The notes: generated by a model from the sequence alone, not told the origin. DNA of 64,000 nt from Stenogyne calaminthoides (GCA_037126765.1 JBBCBC010000002.1:47992889-48056888), one strand, 5' to 3'. Numbered from the stretch's first letter, positions 11,978 through 23,286 are shown. A program made the numbers and translations.

Positions 11978-13350
11978 CTAGTGTGTACATGAACACTCAA
12001 AGCCTTGGTGAAAGGATCGGTAGGAGTTATCCTCCGTGGGGACACGTTCTAACTCTATTTCTCCTCTAGCAATTATCTCTCTTATCAAGTGATAACGCCT
12101 CGGTACATGCTTGTTTCTGTTATTGGATCTCGGTTCCTTAGCTTGCGCAACCGCACCAGTATTGTCACAATACAACTTTATTGGACTATTGACACTTGGA
12201 ACTACCCCTAGTTCACTTAAGAACCTGCTTTTTATCCAACGACTTCTTTGGCGAAGCCTTGCCGCAACAATGTACTTCACCCCGGTTGTTGAGTCTGCGG
12301 TAGTCTCTTGTTTGGAACTATTCCAACTAACCGCCCCACCATTGAGAACATAAACATAGCCCGACTGTGACTTATAATCATCACAGTCGGATTGAAATCT
12401 TCATCAAGATACGGGTTGCAACTAGCTCGATTGTCCTCCGAGACCAAGAAACAATCTGCACGTCTAAGGTACTTAAGAATGTTCTTGACGGCCAATCCAA
12501 ATGAGGTTCACTCCGGATTCTGCTGGTATCTACCAAGATAGTGCTAACAACAAGGCCACATCCGGCCTTGTGCAAGTCATGGCGCATATGATGGACCCAA
12601 GTGCAGATGCATATGGTAGATCCTTCATGCGCCGGATATCAGCTTCTGTGGAAGGACAATCCTCTTAGACAGCTTTATCCCATGATATGCCGGTAGAGAA
12701 CCTCTCTTAGAGTTCTCCATCACAAATCGCTTTAGCACTTTATCTACGTAGGTTGACTGTGACAGTCCCAACATCTTCTTGGATCTATCCCTGTGGATCT
12801 TGATCCCTAAGATGTAGCATGCCTCACCAAGGTCCTTCATCATGAAGGTCCGATGATAGCCAATCTTTAACCGATCGCATAAGAGGAATGTTGTTTCCCA
12901 TAATTAGTATGTCATCGACATACACAACTATGAAAATAATATTTCTCCCACTGCGTTTACGATAAACGCATAGATCTTCCGAATTTCTGATGAAGTCAAA
13001 TGATTTGACAGCCTCATCAAATCGGATATTCCAACTCCTAGAAGCTTGGTTTATTCCATAAATGGACCGTTTGAGCTTGCACACAAGATTGGACTTTGGC
13101 TTAGATACAAAACCTTCTGGTTGAGTCATAAACACCTCCTTATCAATATTCCCATTGAGAAAGGCTGTTTTAACATCCATCTGCCAAATCTCATAATCTA
13201 AATGTGCTGCTACAGCAAGTAAAATTCGAATGGATTTGATCTTGGCAACATGTGAGAAAGTTTCATCATAGTTAATGCCTTCGCGTTAACTATAACCTTT
13301 TGCTACCAACCTAGCCTTGTAGGTTTGTACCTTGCCGTTTTCATCGGTCT
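11978..13350 (-). pseudogene. Reverse transcriptase-RNase H of Copia element B2
   Basis: Pieces in three frames make up the same domain pair as B1. At 13180-12824 there is MDVKTAFLNGNIDKEVFM through the intact active site VVYVDDILIMG. At 12843-12625 there is MKDLGEACYILGIKIHRDRSK. At 12495-11978 lies RNase H with NILKYLRR, LYCDNTGAVAQA and HLIREIIARGEIELE, ending at a stop just before the polypurine tract. Frameshifts near 12830, 12620, 12490 and 12280 break it. The product would act in the cytoplasmic virus-like particle, but none can be made intact. Confidence 0.88.
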
Positions 13351-14864
13351 TACGCTTGTAGACCCATTTGCAACCTATGGGGCAAGTCCCAGACTTGATT
13401 TGTGTACATCGAGTTCATCTCGGATTTCATGGCTTCATGCCACTTCTCTGAGTCAACATCTAATGTTGCCTCAGTGTAAGTTCTAGGATCGTCTTTATCC
13501 GGGATCTCCACGTCATCATGTTCCTCTACGAGGAAACCATAATACCTAGTGGGCGGATTACGAACCCTAGTGGACTTACGGAGCTGTGGTTGTGCAGGCT
13601 GTACATCCTGATCGTGAAAATTTTGTGGTGCATCAATTTCATCAATGTCTGGAGAGTCCTCAAGAGCAACACTTTCTGATGCCTCTTGGGCGGAAGCTTG
13701 AACTATGCTGTTCTCATTCAGCCCACTTGGAGTTTGTTGCGAAGGCAATGCAACTCCAATTACGCTCCCACTGGCTGAAAGAGGATCACTAAGTGATAAA
13801 CTTCCACCATGTGAGCTGCTGAATGCTCCCACTGATTCCTTGTCACGTTTCTTTGACGAGGTATCAGTCTCTTGGTTATCTTGTGGTTCTTGAATTTCTT
13901 CAAGTTCTATCTTCTTACGGCTTTGTTCCTTGAAGACATAGCCTTCTTCGAGGAACCTGGCCTGCCTAGAAACAATTATCGTTTGTTTCTCAGGTAGATA
14001 GAAATAATATCCTCTAGTTTCCTTAGGATATCCCACAAGGTAAGCCTTTTCACCTTTGGATTCCAATTTATCAGTGATCATCTTTTTCACAATTGCAGGG
14101 CAACCCCATATTTTGATATGTGAAAAAGTTGGCTTCTTGCCACACCATAGTTCATATGGCGTATGTTCAACTGATTTGGATGGAATCCTATTCAGAATGT
14201 AAATTGAGATTTATAACGCGTATCCCCATAAGAATGTAGGGAGAGAAGAAAAGCTCATCATGGACCTTACCATGTCTAACAAGGTTCGGTTTCTCCTCTC
14301 GGATGCTCCGTTCATCTGCGGTGTTCCGGGAGGAGTCCATTGTGATTGGATTCCATGTAACTTCAAGTAATCCATGAACTCGTGGCTAAGGTATTCACCT
14401 CCTCGATCTGATCGAAGAGTCTTTATACTCTTACCAATTTGCTTCTCTACTTCAACTTTGAACTCCTTGAATTTCTCAAAAGATTCGGATTTGTGTTTCA
14501 TAAGATACACGTATCCATATCTTGAGAAATCGTCAGTAAAAGTGATAAAGTAGGCGAAGTTTCCCTTAGCTAGAGTGGACAATGGTCCACAGACATCACT
14601 GTGGATCAACTCTAGGACTTCTTTGGCACGAATCCCTTTCCCAAAAAAGGGTTTGTTGGTCATCTTGCCCTTGAGGCAGGATTCACAATTTCCATAAGAC
14701 TCAAAGTCGAATGGGGTTAAGTAGTCTAACTTTCTTAACCTTGCAATCCTGTTCTCATTTGCATAACCAAGCCTACAATGCCACAAGTAAGTCGGGTTTT
14801 CATGATTACTAAGTTTGAGTCGTTTGTTTTGTATATTAAGAATATTATGTCCACAATGCAACAA
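13350..14864 (-). pseudogene. Integrase and linker of Copia element B2
   Basis: The zinc-binding H...H...C..C segment (LWHCRLGYAN, CESCLKGKM) begins the 14864-14211 frame. The catalytic core follows with all three acidic residues visible: D in HSDVCGP, D in RSDRGGEY, and E in NGASERRNRTL. The 14090-13350 frame holds the C-terminal part (AYLVGYPKETRGYYFY), a serine/acid-rich linker and the first RT residues (SEMNSMYTNQVWDLP). A frameshift lies between 14211 and 14090, where the sequence still reads PSKSVEHTPYELWCGKK-like residues. Confidence 0.87.
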
Positions 14865-14899
14865 ATATAAACCATTCGATAAAGGAGCATTTCCATAAA

Positions 14900-15215
14900 C
14901 ATCACCACATTAAAAAAAAATAACAGTTATTATTTGCAAAATGGAAGGAAAACCCTTCAATGTCTAACATCGGAATAGAAATAATATTGCGAGTAATAGA
15001 AGGAACAAAATAATAATTATTCAGTTCAAGTCTAAAACCAGAGGGTAAGTCTAAAACATAAATGCCAACACGTTCAAAGAAGAACTCTTGCTCCATTCCC
15101 AACGTGTAGGGGCGACTTCACCCTACTTAACCGCCTCGCTTATGCTTGAGACCCTGCACATTAGTACAAATGTGTGAGCCACAATCGGTATCTAATACCC
15201 AGCAGTTAGTATCAT
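14900..15215 (-). pseudogene. Protease region of B2 with changed active site
   Basis: The minus strand from about 15222 reads MSTNDTNCWVLDTDCGSHIC. Copia proteases have D-[ST]-G at this place, and here the glycine codon GGT has become GAT, so DTG reads DTD. A stop follows in the frame near 15132, then 15102-14902 continues as the rest of the domain (GIYVLDLPSGFRLELNNYYFVPSITRNI). The flap-side part is recognisable but enzyme activity is not expected. Confidence 0.75.
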
Positions 15216-15271
15216 TTGTGGACATGTTTATCTCAATAACAAACATACATATTCCAGTGGGCCGAGACACT

Positions 15272-16092
15272 TCAGGTCTTCTTTTTCACCGCTAGAACCT
15301 TCTGATCCTTCTTCCAATGCCCCTTCTTACGCTTTGCGGTGGAGCATACATCCTTGTCCACCCCTCTCATTCTTTTGAATTCCACCATTGGGCTTGAGGA
15401 AGTTCGCTTAGAGCCTTTCTTTTGCCTTGCCCTTTTTTTTCTTTCTTTTTGAGCAAAAGAAGAGAGGCACTCACCATGAAAGCACGGTCTTTTCCTTATG
15501 GTGGTAGACTCAAAGGACTTTAGCATGTTATGCAGCTCGGGCATAGTCGTTTCCATCTTATTCATATTAAAGTTTACTACAAAACTCGAATATGAATCGA
15601 GTGAATGATCAAGGATGGCATAAACAAAGAACGCGTTGGTTTTGAGCTCAATGCCCAACCCGACCAAGCTTCTCGATTAGCCCTATCATCTTCAACACAC
15701 GGGGAAACCTTCCTCCTTCAGACATCCCAAGATCTAAACAGATCTCTCATCACTTCATAAATCTCGGAACGAGATTTAGAATCAAAGAGATCCTTCAGAT
15801 GCTTGATCATCTCAAAGGGAAGCATCCTCTCATGCTGCCTTTGCAACTCGGGATTTATCCCGAGGAGAATAACACACTGAGCCTGGGAAGCATCATCTTG
15901 ATGCTTCTTCTGAGCTTCGGCGTCAAAAAGCCTCCTTCTTCAAGCACCAGTCTCCGGTAGCAGGATGGCGTGTCCAACACGACTAATCTTTTTTCGCTTA
16001 AGCACCAAACGACGCTTTCAAGGATTGCCGAGAAAATTTGGCCCAACCAATTTGTTCGTTTCCAAAACGCTTCTCAGTGATAAGTTATTCAT
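15272..16092 (-). pseudogene. Gag of Copia element B2
   Basis: The ATG at 16092 on the minus strand starts MNNLSLRSVLETNKLVGPNF, the standard start of this gag group. Frameshifts and stops follow. The 15667-15272 frame gives the second half, including NMNKMETTMPELHNML and a damaged zinc knuckle (CSTAKRKKGHWKKD, where CxxCxxxGHxxxxC is expected, so two cysteines are missing). Gag would form the particle shell, and this copy cannot. Confidence 0.8.
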
Positions 16093-17944
16093 TTCAACAA
16101 TCCTAGAGAAATAAAATAAAACGGGAATTAAAACACATAATTCCTATGATCAATATTTAAAGAATCAAAATAAATACGGCTTTTCAAATTTATTTTGTCT
16201 CCATTATTTTCACATATTCAACGACCTCATGGAAGAATAATTTAATTTATATCCAATATAAATCATAATGGATCAGATCCACATTCCTACTATCATAATA
16301 TCCGCTTTGTGGGCCGACATTATGACAAAGATAACTCCAGAGGTCTCAAACCAATTGCAAAATTTACAACTCCTAGTTGATTGAACCTAGTCAATCGGAT
16401 GCCCTCGACTTTCGTTTTCCTCGCTGAAATTTGGTGAAATAAAATCAAGTTGATTTACAACTATCAAGCGGTGACACAACGTGTCCCTATAATAGTCTCG
16501 TTAGATGTAGATCCGAAGCAAAAAAGACTTGGGGCCAAAAATACTATTGGAACGAAATCTCCGATTTATTATTAATTTTGATGGAAGACATCGTTCAATT
16601 TAATGAAAAATCATATTTTAGTGAGGATCTTTTAAAGGCGGGGTATTAACTGCTTAATCGAGATCCAATATGTTAATCTACATCAAGTTTGAGCAATTAT
16701 CGGGCGCTGTCTACCCAAACATGAATTACACGGACTAACATTTATATGGGTGCCGTCTACCCAAATAATAATACGGTCCAACAATTATTGGGCGCCGCCA
16801 ACCCAAATAATTATAATGCGTACTGTAAAAGCGTTTGACGAATTAAAATTTAAAACAGTCAAACAGTGGGGTTCAATAATTCTTTTAAAAAACAATTTTA
16901 AAATTATTAAACTTTAATAATTAATCCAATTAATTGTTAATAAAAGTCCAATTTTTATTATTATTCTTTTAAAATTAAGTGCAATTATCTAATATTTGCA
17001 CGGAGGGGTCCGTTAGAAATCTGATTTGTAAGACGACCCCTCCCTCATCACTACCCGGAAGCCATCCGTCAATCGGGACATCCGATACCAACAATTTCAA
17101 CTTCGGTTCATTAGTAATAATCCAATTATTCGATTGAACAGTCAATATTGTCAAAATTTCATCATTCAATCCAATTGAATAGCGAAACCAGTATAGGGAC
17201 AGAATCCAAGCGAACGAAATCAGTAACACGCAAGGCTAAAAAATGACGATTCAAGAAACGTCGAATTCCAGAAGCAATCGAAACCAAAATCGCACGAATT
17301 AGCAGTATGAGTATAATCGTCAATCAAGCAACAAACCAAACATGAACTGGAAACCATAGAATTCATCAGAAATCAGAAACCAGAACAGGGGGTGAACGTG
17401 AATCGCTGAATCGAAGTCGAAGTCTGACGCGAGTCGCCACCGCCGCCTGAGCGCACGGGCGACTCGCCGTCAAGTAAAGGGGTCACGCGTCGCGCGCGGA
17501 GCCGCGGACCCAAGCGGACTGGTTCCAAACCAGAACCGCGAAGTGTATAATCGAACCAGCGGCGCGCCGCCGCTTAATTCATATCGATTCCGGTGGTGCG
17601 CCGCCCTAACTCGTGTCTAGGGACACACCGACGAGAAAGGAGATGAAGGTCAGAGGCGGAGCAATCGAAGACGATGACGAAATTGTGTGGGCCAAGTCGC
17701 GAGCTCCCTCATGCGTCTCGAGGCCACGACGCCTAGCACCGGCCTCGAGCGACACGGTGTAGCATCGCGGTCGCGTGAACGAGGTGGAGCAGCGGCGGCT
17801 CTCTCCAAGAGAAAACCCTAAAATCGATTTGAGGGTGTTTGCGTGAAAGAGACGACCCAAGCAATAAAAGGGGTGCGGTCCAGTTTTGTCAAAAGCGACT
17901 GTGCCCCATGTTTTAATCTATATGCAATTAAAAATTGAGAGCCT
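16093..17944 (-). other. Untranslated leader of B2
   Basis: This 1.85-kb stretch between primer-binding site and gag has no convincing coding frame. Its half near the primer-binding site (17400-17860) is much richer in G+C than its surroundings, with repeated GCCG/GCGC motifs, while 16100-17230 is AT-rich. Short repeats of the type GGGCGCYRYCWACCCAAAT occur near 16700-16800 (three times). Long leaders are common in this Copia group. Confidence 0.55.
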
Positions 17945-17958
17945 GAGCTCTGATACCA
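17945..17958 (-). other. Primer-binding site of B2
   Basis: The minus strand reads TGGTATCAGAGCTC one base after the LTR end. It is complementary to initiator methionine tRNA, as in elements A and C1. Confidence 0.88.
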
Positions 17959-17959
17959 C

Positions 17960-19408
17960 TGTTGGAATATAGAGACACGTAATATATATGCAGCGGAAAT
18001 TAAAGTTCACCAACAACGAACAATTAATTGCACAAAAGGATTACAATAATCATAACAAGAAATCTTACAATAATTGTAGTAAAGATTCTCAACTACAGAT
18101 CCACGTAATCCCCTAGAATCCGGATCCGCACAAAATCGCCAGGTGTTGAATCCCAAGTTGAATCGGTAGGAAAATCCAAACTTTAGATCTTATGGAGAGA
18201 ATATGGTTATTCGCGTTTTTGTGAATTCCAAAGTCAGATAGATATATAGGGACAAGACAAATTAAATCTTGTCAAAAGCCCAACCAGAATTAAAACCCTA
18301 ATCTTTATTTAAATAAATCTCTACGATTTATTTCCCTACAAAATCTCTACGAATTTAAATGTCTTATATGAAAAATCTCTATGATTTATTTCCATATACA
18401 TTAAATCCTATAATTATATTCCAAATATAATTATTGGGAATTCTTATTTAATTAAATCCCATCCAATTAAATAATATTAATAATAATTAATTCCAAATTA
18501 ATCTATTATTAATTTCTTCTCCATAAATTAAATATTAAATCCAATTTAACATTTAATCAACCAACTTTAATCCGTAAAAGGAACTACTTGTGTTGTGTGA
18601 CCCATAGCCCTCATATACAAGCGATTAGTCAAACTAATGGTCTTAATTGAACCCTAGTCAATAAATCAGACATTCTCAATATATGAGGTACGTTGCGAGA
18701 ATTATGCAACTACCTGTAACTGTAACGTGGGCAATTGTGATTTCCTCCTTTCATTCACGAATACTCGATTAGTCTTGAACATGATGAAGTGCCTATTCAA
18801 ATAACTAAATAAATTTATCTCAAATCATTAATTGATCATTAGTGTCACACTTAGTCACAAAGTCTAAGTTGGCGACGTTGTAAGACGACTTAAACGAATT
18901 AGATGATGATGAAGGTGAAATATTCTCTAAATCCACTTTGAGGAATGAATCATTTTCTTGGTTCAACTACACGCATACGACTTTCGTGATTAACCCAATC
19001 CAATCCATATCTATCCATAGACGGGTGCAAGCGTCGGTCATGGTCAAAGTTCATCACTCACACATGTCGCGTGATTGACCTCAAGTCAGTGCCGAGTATC
19101 GCGATCGCTCCCACTAACTGAAACACCCGTAGACACATATAGTGGAACTACATCAAACGGTTTTTCGGATGGGTATACCAATACCCTCTAAGGTATTTGT
19201 GCATCCATCATGAGATACCTAGTATCTCGTAGTAAGTGAGGTCTTACTACACTCTCTAAGAGTATGATGCAGATCGCAAACCAATCTCCATTGCATCATC
19301 AATATCCCTTTCTTGATGATCCTCGATTGAGGTTATTTAAGAATCATGCTTATGTCATCTGAGTTCTCACTCACTCAATGGATTGTCTCTAGGACACTAA
19401 CACTAATA
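17960..19408 (-). repeat. 5' LTR of Copia element B2, with internal deletion
   Basis: The LTR runs from 19408 (start reads TATTAGTG, a C-to-T change on the plus strand altering the TG end) to TTCCAACA at 17960, 1449 bp. Compared with the 3' LTR it lacks the bases equivalent to 11740-11889. The deletion join is at the short repeat CAATG present at both ends of the missing part, so it arose by repeat-mediated deletion. Confidence 0.9.
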
Positions 19409-19413
19409 ATTCT

Positions 19414-19508
19414 TTCACCAAGGCTTTGAGTGTTCATGTACACACTAGACATTTCAATGGTCTAGGGGTTTGGCAAGTAGGTGATTGACTCTAGTTCAAG
19501 TGGGAGAT
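19414..19508 (+). pseudogene. C-terminal end of B1 polyprotein and polypurine tract
   Basis: Immediately after the B2 target duplication the plus strand reads TTC ACC AAG GCT TTG, that is FTKALSVHVHTRHFNGLGVW, and stops at TGA 19486-19488. This is the missing end of the RNase H region interrupted at 10302, where LADP precedes the break. The polypurine tract AAGTGGGAGAT (19498-19508) follows. Confidence 0.9.
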
Positions 19509-21047
19509 TGTTAGTGTTAGTTTCCTAGAGACAATCCTTTGTATGGACATAATACTAAGATAATATTCGGTGTTGGTTTAATATTATATTTTATTTAATA
19601 TTAAATGTATGGTATTACACTTATTATAATATTATGTTTGATTGTTTGCATTTATTCTTATTCAGGTTCCTTTGAATCATCTGGCCGTCATTGAGTACGT
19701 GAGAACTCGGGATGACTTAAGCATGATTCTCAAACGACCCCGATCAAGGATCATCGAGAATGGGATATCGATGATGCAATGGAGATTGGTGTGCGATCTA
19801 CATCATACTCTTAGAGAGTGTAGTAAGATCTCACTTACTACGAGATACTAGGTATCTCATGATGGATGCACAAATACCTTAGTGGGTATTCAGATACCCA
19901 TCCGAAAGCAACCGCTTTGATGTAGTTCCACTATACGTGTTCACGGGTGTCTCTTGTTAGGGAGCGATGATACTTTGACTTGAGGTCAATATGCAAGACA
20001 TGTGGAGTGATGAACTTTAACCATGACCGGGCGCTACACCCTTCCATGGGTAGATATGACTTGATCGGGTTCATCACTTAAATGCATATGCGTGGTAGTT
20101 GAAACCAAGATAAGGATTCATTCTTCAAAGTGGATTTAGAGAGAATACTCATCTTTCGCCATAATCGATCAAAGTCATTGGCCAATGCACGCCACCTTAG
20201 ACTTTGTGAGCAAAGGTGACATTTAATGATCAATTAGTAATTCAAATAAATCGATTAAGCCATTAGAATGATTAACTTCATCATGTTCAAGGCTAATAGA
20301 GTATTCGTGGAATGAAAAGCGAGGAAATCGCAATAGCCCATGTTACAGCTTAAAGGTAGTTGCACGTCATAAACATACCTCATATATCGAGATTGTCTCG
20401 ATTTATTGTCTAGGTTCAATTAAGACCGTTAGTTTGACTAATCGCCGAAGGGCATACGGGTCACACAACAAGTAACTACCCGTAATGATTATAGTTGGTT
20501 GATTAAGTATTAAATTAGATTTAATATTTAATTTATGTAGAATTAATAATATAATCATTTGGAATTAATTATTATTATTATTTAATTAAATTGGATTTAA
20601 TTAAATAGAAATCCCAAAATAATATTATGGAATATTATTGTAGGAAAATATATGTAGGGAAAAACATATCTTTGAGATATGGTTTTCAAGATTATGAATT
20701 ATCTTCCTAATAAAGATTTGCTTAAGATATAAGCTAATCTCTCCCTATATATATGATGTCCCGGATTCATTATTTACTACAACAAGAAAACCTAGTTTCT
20801 CCATAAAAATCTAGGATAGGAGTTTTCCTAGAAAATTCAGTCTCAGATTCAACACTGGCAGATCTGTGCAATTCTGTCTACGGGGATTACGTGGATACCG
20901 TAGTTGAGAAATTTGCTATTGAAATGCTGTAAGATTTCTTGTTATGTTTAATCGCATTCGTTTAAAGCAATTAACTGTTCGTTGTTGGTGAACTGTTTAT
21001 TTCCGCTGCGCATGTATAACGTGTTTACGTGCCTATATATTCCAACA
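19509..21047 (+). repeat. 3' LTR of Copia element B1
   Basis: Begins TGTTAGTGTTAG and ends TATTCCAACA, 1539 bp. It contains a TATA-like run (CCCTATATATATGATG) near 20745 and a leader-like end. It is the same family as the B2 LTRs in opposite orientation. The next five bases, TTATG, are the expected target duplication, whose partner would lie left of the window. Confidence 0.92.
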
Positions 21048-21051
21048 TTAT

Positions 21052-21185
21052 GTCGTTATTCCCGCTTTTAGCGCAATTCGAAAATCAAATATTTCAACGT
21101 TTTAAATCGATTCGTTGTGTCGTTATTCCTGCTTTTGAGATTCGAAAATCAAACAGTTCAATGTTTTAAATCGATTCATTGTGCT
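21052..21185 (+). repeat. Two-copy tandem repeat, ~68-bp unit
   Basis: The unit runs from GTCGTTATTCC to TTTAAATCGATTCRTTGT and occurs at 21052-21119 and again at 21120-21185 with small differences. It abuts the 3' LTR of B1. No coding frame or known family is recognised. Confidence 0.7.
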
Positions 21186-21264
21186 TCCTTTCCAAGTATC
21201 GGTCGAACCGATATAAGCGGTCGATCAGCCAACCACGCTTTTTAAGACATACTCCTTCCATTTT

Positions 21265-21515
21265 ATATTGAAATTAAATTTTGCTACAAAATAACTGCCC
21301 TTTTTGCTATTTTTCCAGTATTTTCTCTGATTTACCCCTAAAAAATTCTATTTTATAAAAAATATATTTTCCTTTCATTTTATATTATTTATCATTTATC
21401 GTTGTTGGACGTAAATTTTGTTACAAATTAATGGCCCTTTTTGCTAATTTTCCAAATTTTTTTTCTGATTTACCCCTAAAAATTTCTATTTTATAAAAAA
21501 ATATATTTTCCTTCA
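21265..21515 (+). repeat. AT-rich two-copy direct repeat
   Basis: A stretch with GCCCTTTTTGCTA, TTTCCA, TCTGATTTACCCCTAAAAA and TTCTATTTTATAAAAAA-TATATTTTCC occurs at about 21295-21375 and again at 21430-21512, period ~137 bp. The copies are diverged. Nothing coding is seen. Confidence 0.65.
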
Positions 21516-21695
21516 CAGAATCTAGCTCTCTCCTCTTTTTACTTATTATTAGAGAATAAATTTATCAAAATTTTATATTCTCTAATATTAAACAAAATAT
21601 AAAAAATGATAAACTTTGCAAAAAGGAGGTCGTTTGTAGAAATTATTAATGTGTTTAAGTCACAACGTGTGGTATCAATGTATCAACGACTCCGC

Positions 21696-21934
21696 CCGCA
21701 TGGGCGTAGCTCAGTTGGTTCCTGGGTGACAGATTGCTACAAGGACGCAGGATCGAGTCCTGGCAGCCGCAGTGTGGGAGTTTTATCCCTCCAATGTGGG
21801 GGATAGCTCCTTGTGGGCACCAAACACTGGTCCTCCCACCTAATGGGCCGCTGAGTCACCATGATTTACCATCTCCACCATTCCAGTCGGGCCGGGGGGT
21901 GGGGCCCTGGGGGCAAGGGCTTTGCCTTTTGCTA
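21696..21934 (+). mobile_element. tRNA-derived SINE (family 1), single copy
   Basis: Bounded by a perfect 20-bp target-site duplication, CAATGTATCAACGACTCCGC, at 21676-21695 and 21935-21954. The head has an RNA polymerase III A box (GTAGCTCAGTTGG) and B box (GGATCGAGTCC) about 40 bases apart, as in tRNA. The body is unrelated to tRNA and ends TTTGCCTTTTGCTA. A tandem copy is at 31791-32219. The intact duplication suggests a fairly recent insertion. Confidence 0.88.
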
Positions 21935-22182
21935 CAATGTATCAACGACTCCGCAAGTGGCAACATATGGTATTAATTAATGCACACAAGCATCAAAATT
22001 AGAATACGATTTTTTTAAGAAACAAAGAAAACGGAACCGAACTTAATCCCAAGCACCGTGTGCAAGGGACACATGCCCCCCGCCAATTAAATCCCCACCA
22101 CATTCCTTGCCTACCGGGGGATCCGTGTTCTCCCACCCAACACACACACAAAAAATCCACGACAAAGTCTCATGTGCAACTG

Positions 22183-22207
22183 GTGCACGAATTTAAAATT
22201 CGTGCAC
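22183..22207. repeat. 25-bp near-perfect palindrome
   Basis: Twelve-base arms (GTGCACGAATTT and its complement) surround one central base. Related GTGCAC motifs occur at 22297-22322. It may be a terminus of a small MITE, but partner boundaries are unclear. Confidence 0.5.
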
Positions 22208-22489
22208 TCGTCTCAACCCTATCCATATATCAACATAACATGTTTAATATATTTAATGGGTCAAATATTTTTTTTAAATGGGTTATTCTGTTGCATGAGT
22301 GCACGGTGCACTTGAGTGCACAAGAAACCCACTCAAAATCCGCCCCTCATTATATTTCCAGATTTTCACATTTCGATTCACTAAACAGTGGCGACCCAGG
22401 ACTTTAAAACTGGGGGTACGACCAATAAAATAAAATGTTTATATAAATATGATAATCCATGAAGTTCAAATAAGATTACAAGTACAAAT

Positions 22490-22756
22490 TACGTCCCACC
22501 CTTAAGAGAACTCTTTTCATTTTTTTTATCTCAATCTTAAGAGAACTTTTTTTAAAATGGACATATTTTTTTTCTTTTTTTTGAACGGAAAAATGAACAT
22601 ACTCACTTTATCACATAAAGTACTAATAAACAACTCTAACAACTCTTTCTACCCCAATAAAACTATTTCTACCCTCAACACTTTTTCACTTAATCATTAT
22701 TTCTTAAAATTCTCAACTACAGTAAAATTTTCCTTAAGATTGGGACGGGGAAGTAT
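22490..22756. mobile_element. Stowaway-like MITE, diverged
   Basis: The left end reads TACGTCCCACCCTTAAGAGAAC, and the right end reads, on the other strand, TACTTCCCCGTCCCAATCTTAAG. These are imperfect inverted ends of the plant CTCCCTCCGTCCC type. The ~265-bp length and AT-rich non-coding interior fit a MITE. Exact ends are uncertain. Confidence 0.45.
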
Positions 22757-23032
22757 ATCTGAGTGCTACGAGTTTCTCATTTTCTAAAAGCGATTAATTA
22801 CATTATTATTAGTAATTTTAGGAACACAAACAAGTCTTTCTCAACAAAAGTGGCCAAACACGTATGTAGTAGTTGATCATACATGCCATTTGGTAAACCC
22901 TATAACCTATCAATAAATAATGAAATATCAAATTATTTCTTAATCTATTAACAAATATTATCAAATTATTTCTTGATCTATCAACAAATATCATTAAATT
23001 ACAAATTTAATACAATAAAGACAAAGTATAGT

Positions 23033-23286
23033 GTGAACAAGTTTTACGGTGAAACTGGTTAAGGAATGTGACTTATATTACTAAAGTGTGACTTTTTACT
23101 GTAAAGTGTGTGACTTTTTACTATAAAGAGTATTACTCATAAAAGTGAAGGGTGTGACTTATATTATAGCAAATAGTATCGTAGTGATAACTGAAGTATG
23201 TGACTTATATTACTAAAGGGTGTGACTTACATTACTAAAGTGTGTCTGTAAAAAAAAAAACCAGTTTCACGGTGAACAAGTTTCAC
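23033..23286. mobile_element. MITE-like element with ~26-bp inverted ends
   Basis: The left end GTGAACAAGTTTTACGGTG plus AAACTGG is matched on the opposite strand by the right end (CCAGTTTCACGGTGAACAAG then TTTCAC). Inside are several copies of GTGTGACTTATATTACTAAAG and GTGTGACTTTTTACT. The element is about 254 bp, non-coding, and its superfamily is not recognised. Confidence 0.6.

Larger units (their letters stand above)
10303..19408 (-). mobile_element. Ty1/Copia retrotransposon B2, complete but defective, nested in B1
   Basis: This 9.1-kb minus-strand element has both LTRs (17960-19408 and 10303-11917), a primer-binding site, a 1.85-kb leader, gag, protease, integrase, RT-RNase H and a polypurine tract. 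It is flanked by ATCCT (10298-10302) and ATTCT (19409-19413), a 5-bp target-site duplication with one later change. The sequence on either side joins into an uninterrupted RNase H end of B1, which is the same family in opposite orientation. Frameshifts and a changed protease site make it defective. Confidence 0.93.

Noticed and set aside
17606..17860. 84-codon minus-strand ORF in the B2 leader
   Set aside because: Lies between primer-binding site and gag in GC-rich leader; no conserved start or domain.
21700..21770. Possible tRNA gene
   Set aside because: A and B boxes are present, but the acceptor stem does not pair and the sequence continues as a SINE with a target duplication.
22140..22160. 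CACACACACA microsatellite
   Set aside because: Too short to be of note.
21606..22407. Three small plus-strand ORFs
   Set aside because: Two cross the SINE and its polymerase III boxes and one lies in low-complexity repeat DNA; none resembles a protein.
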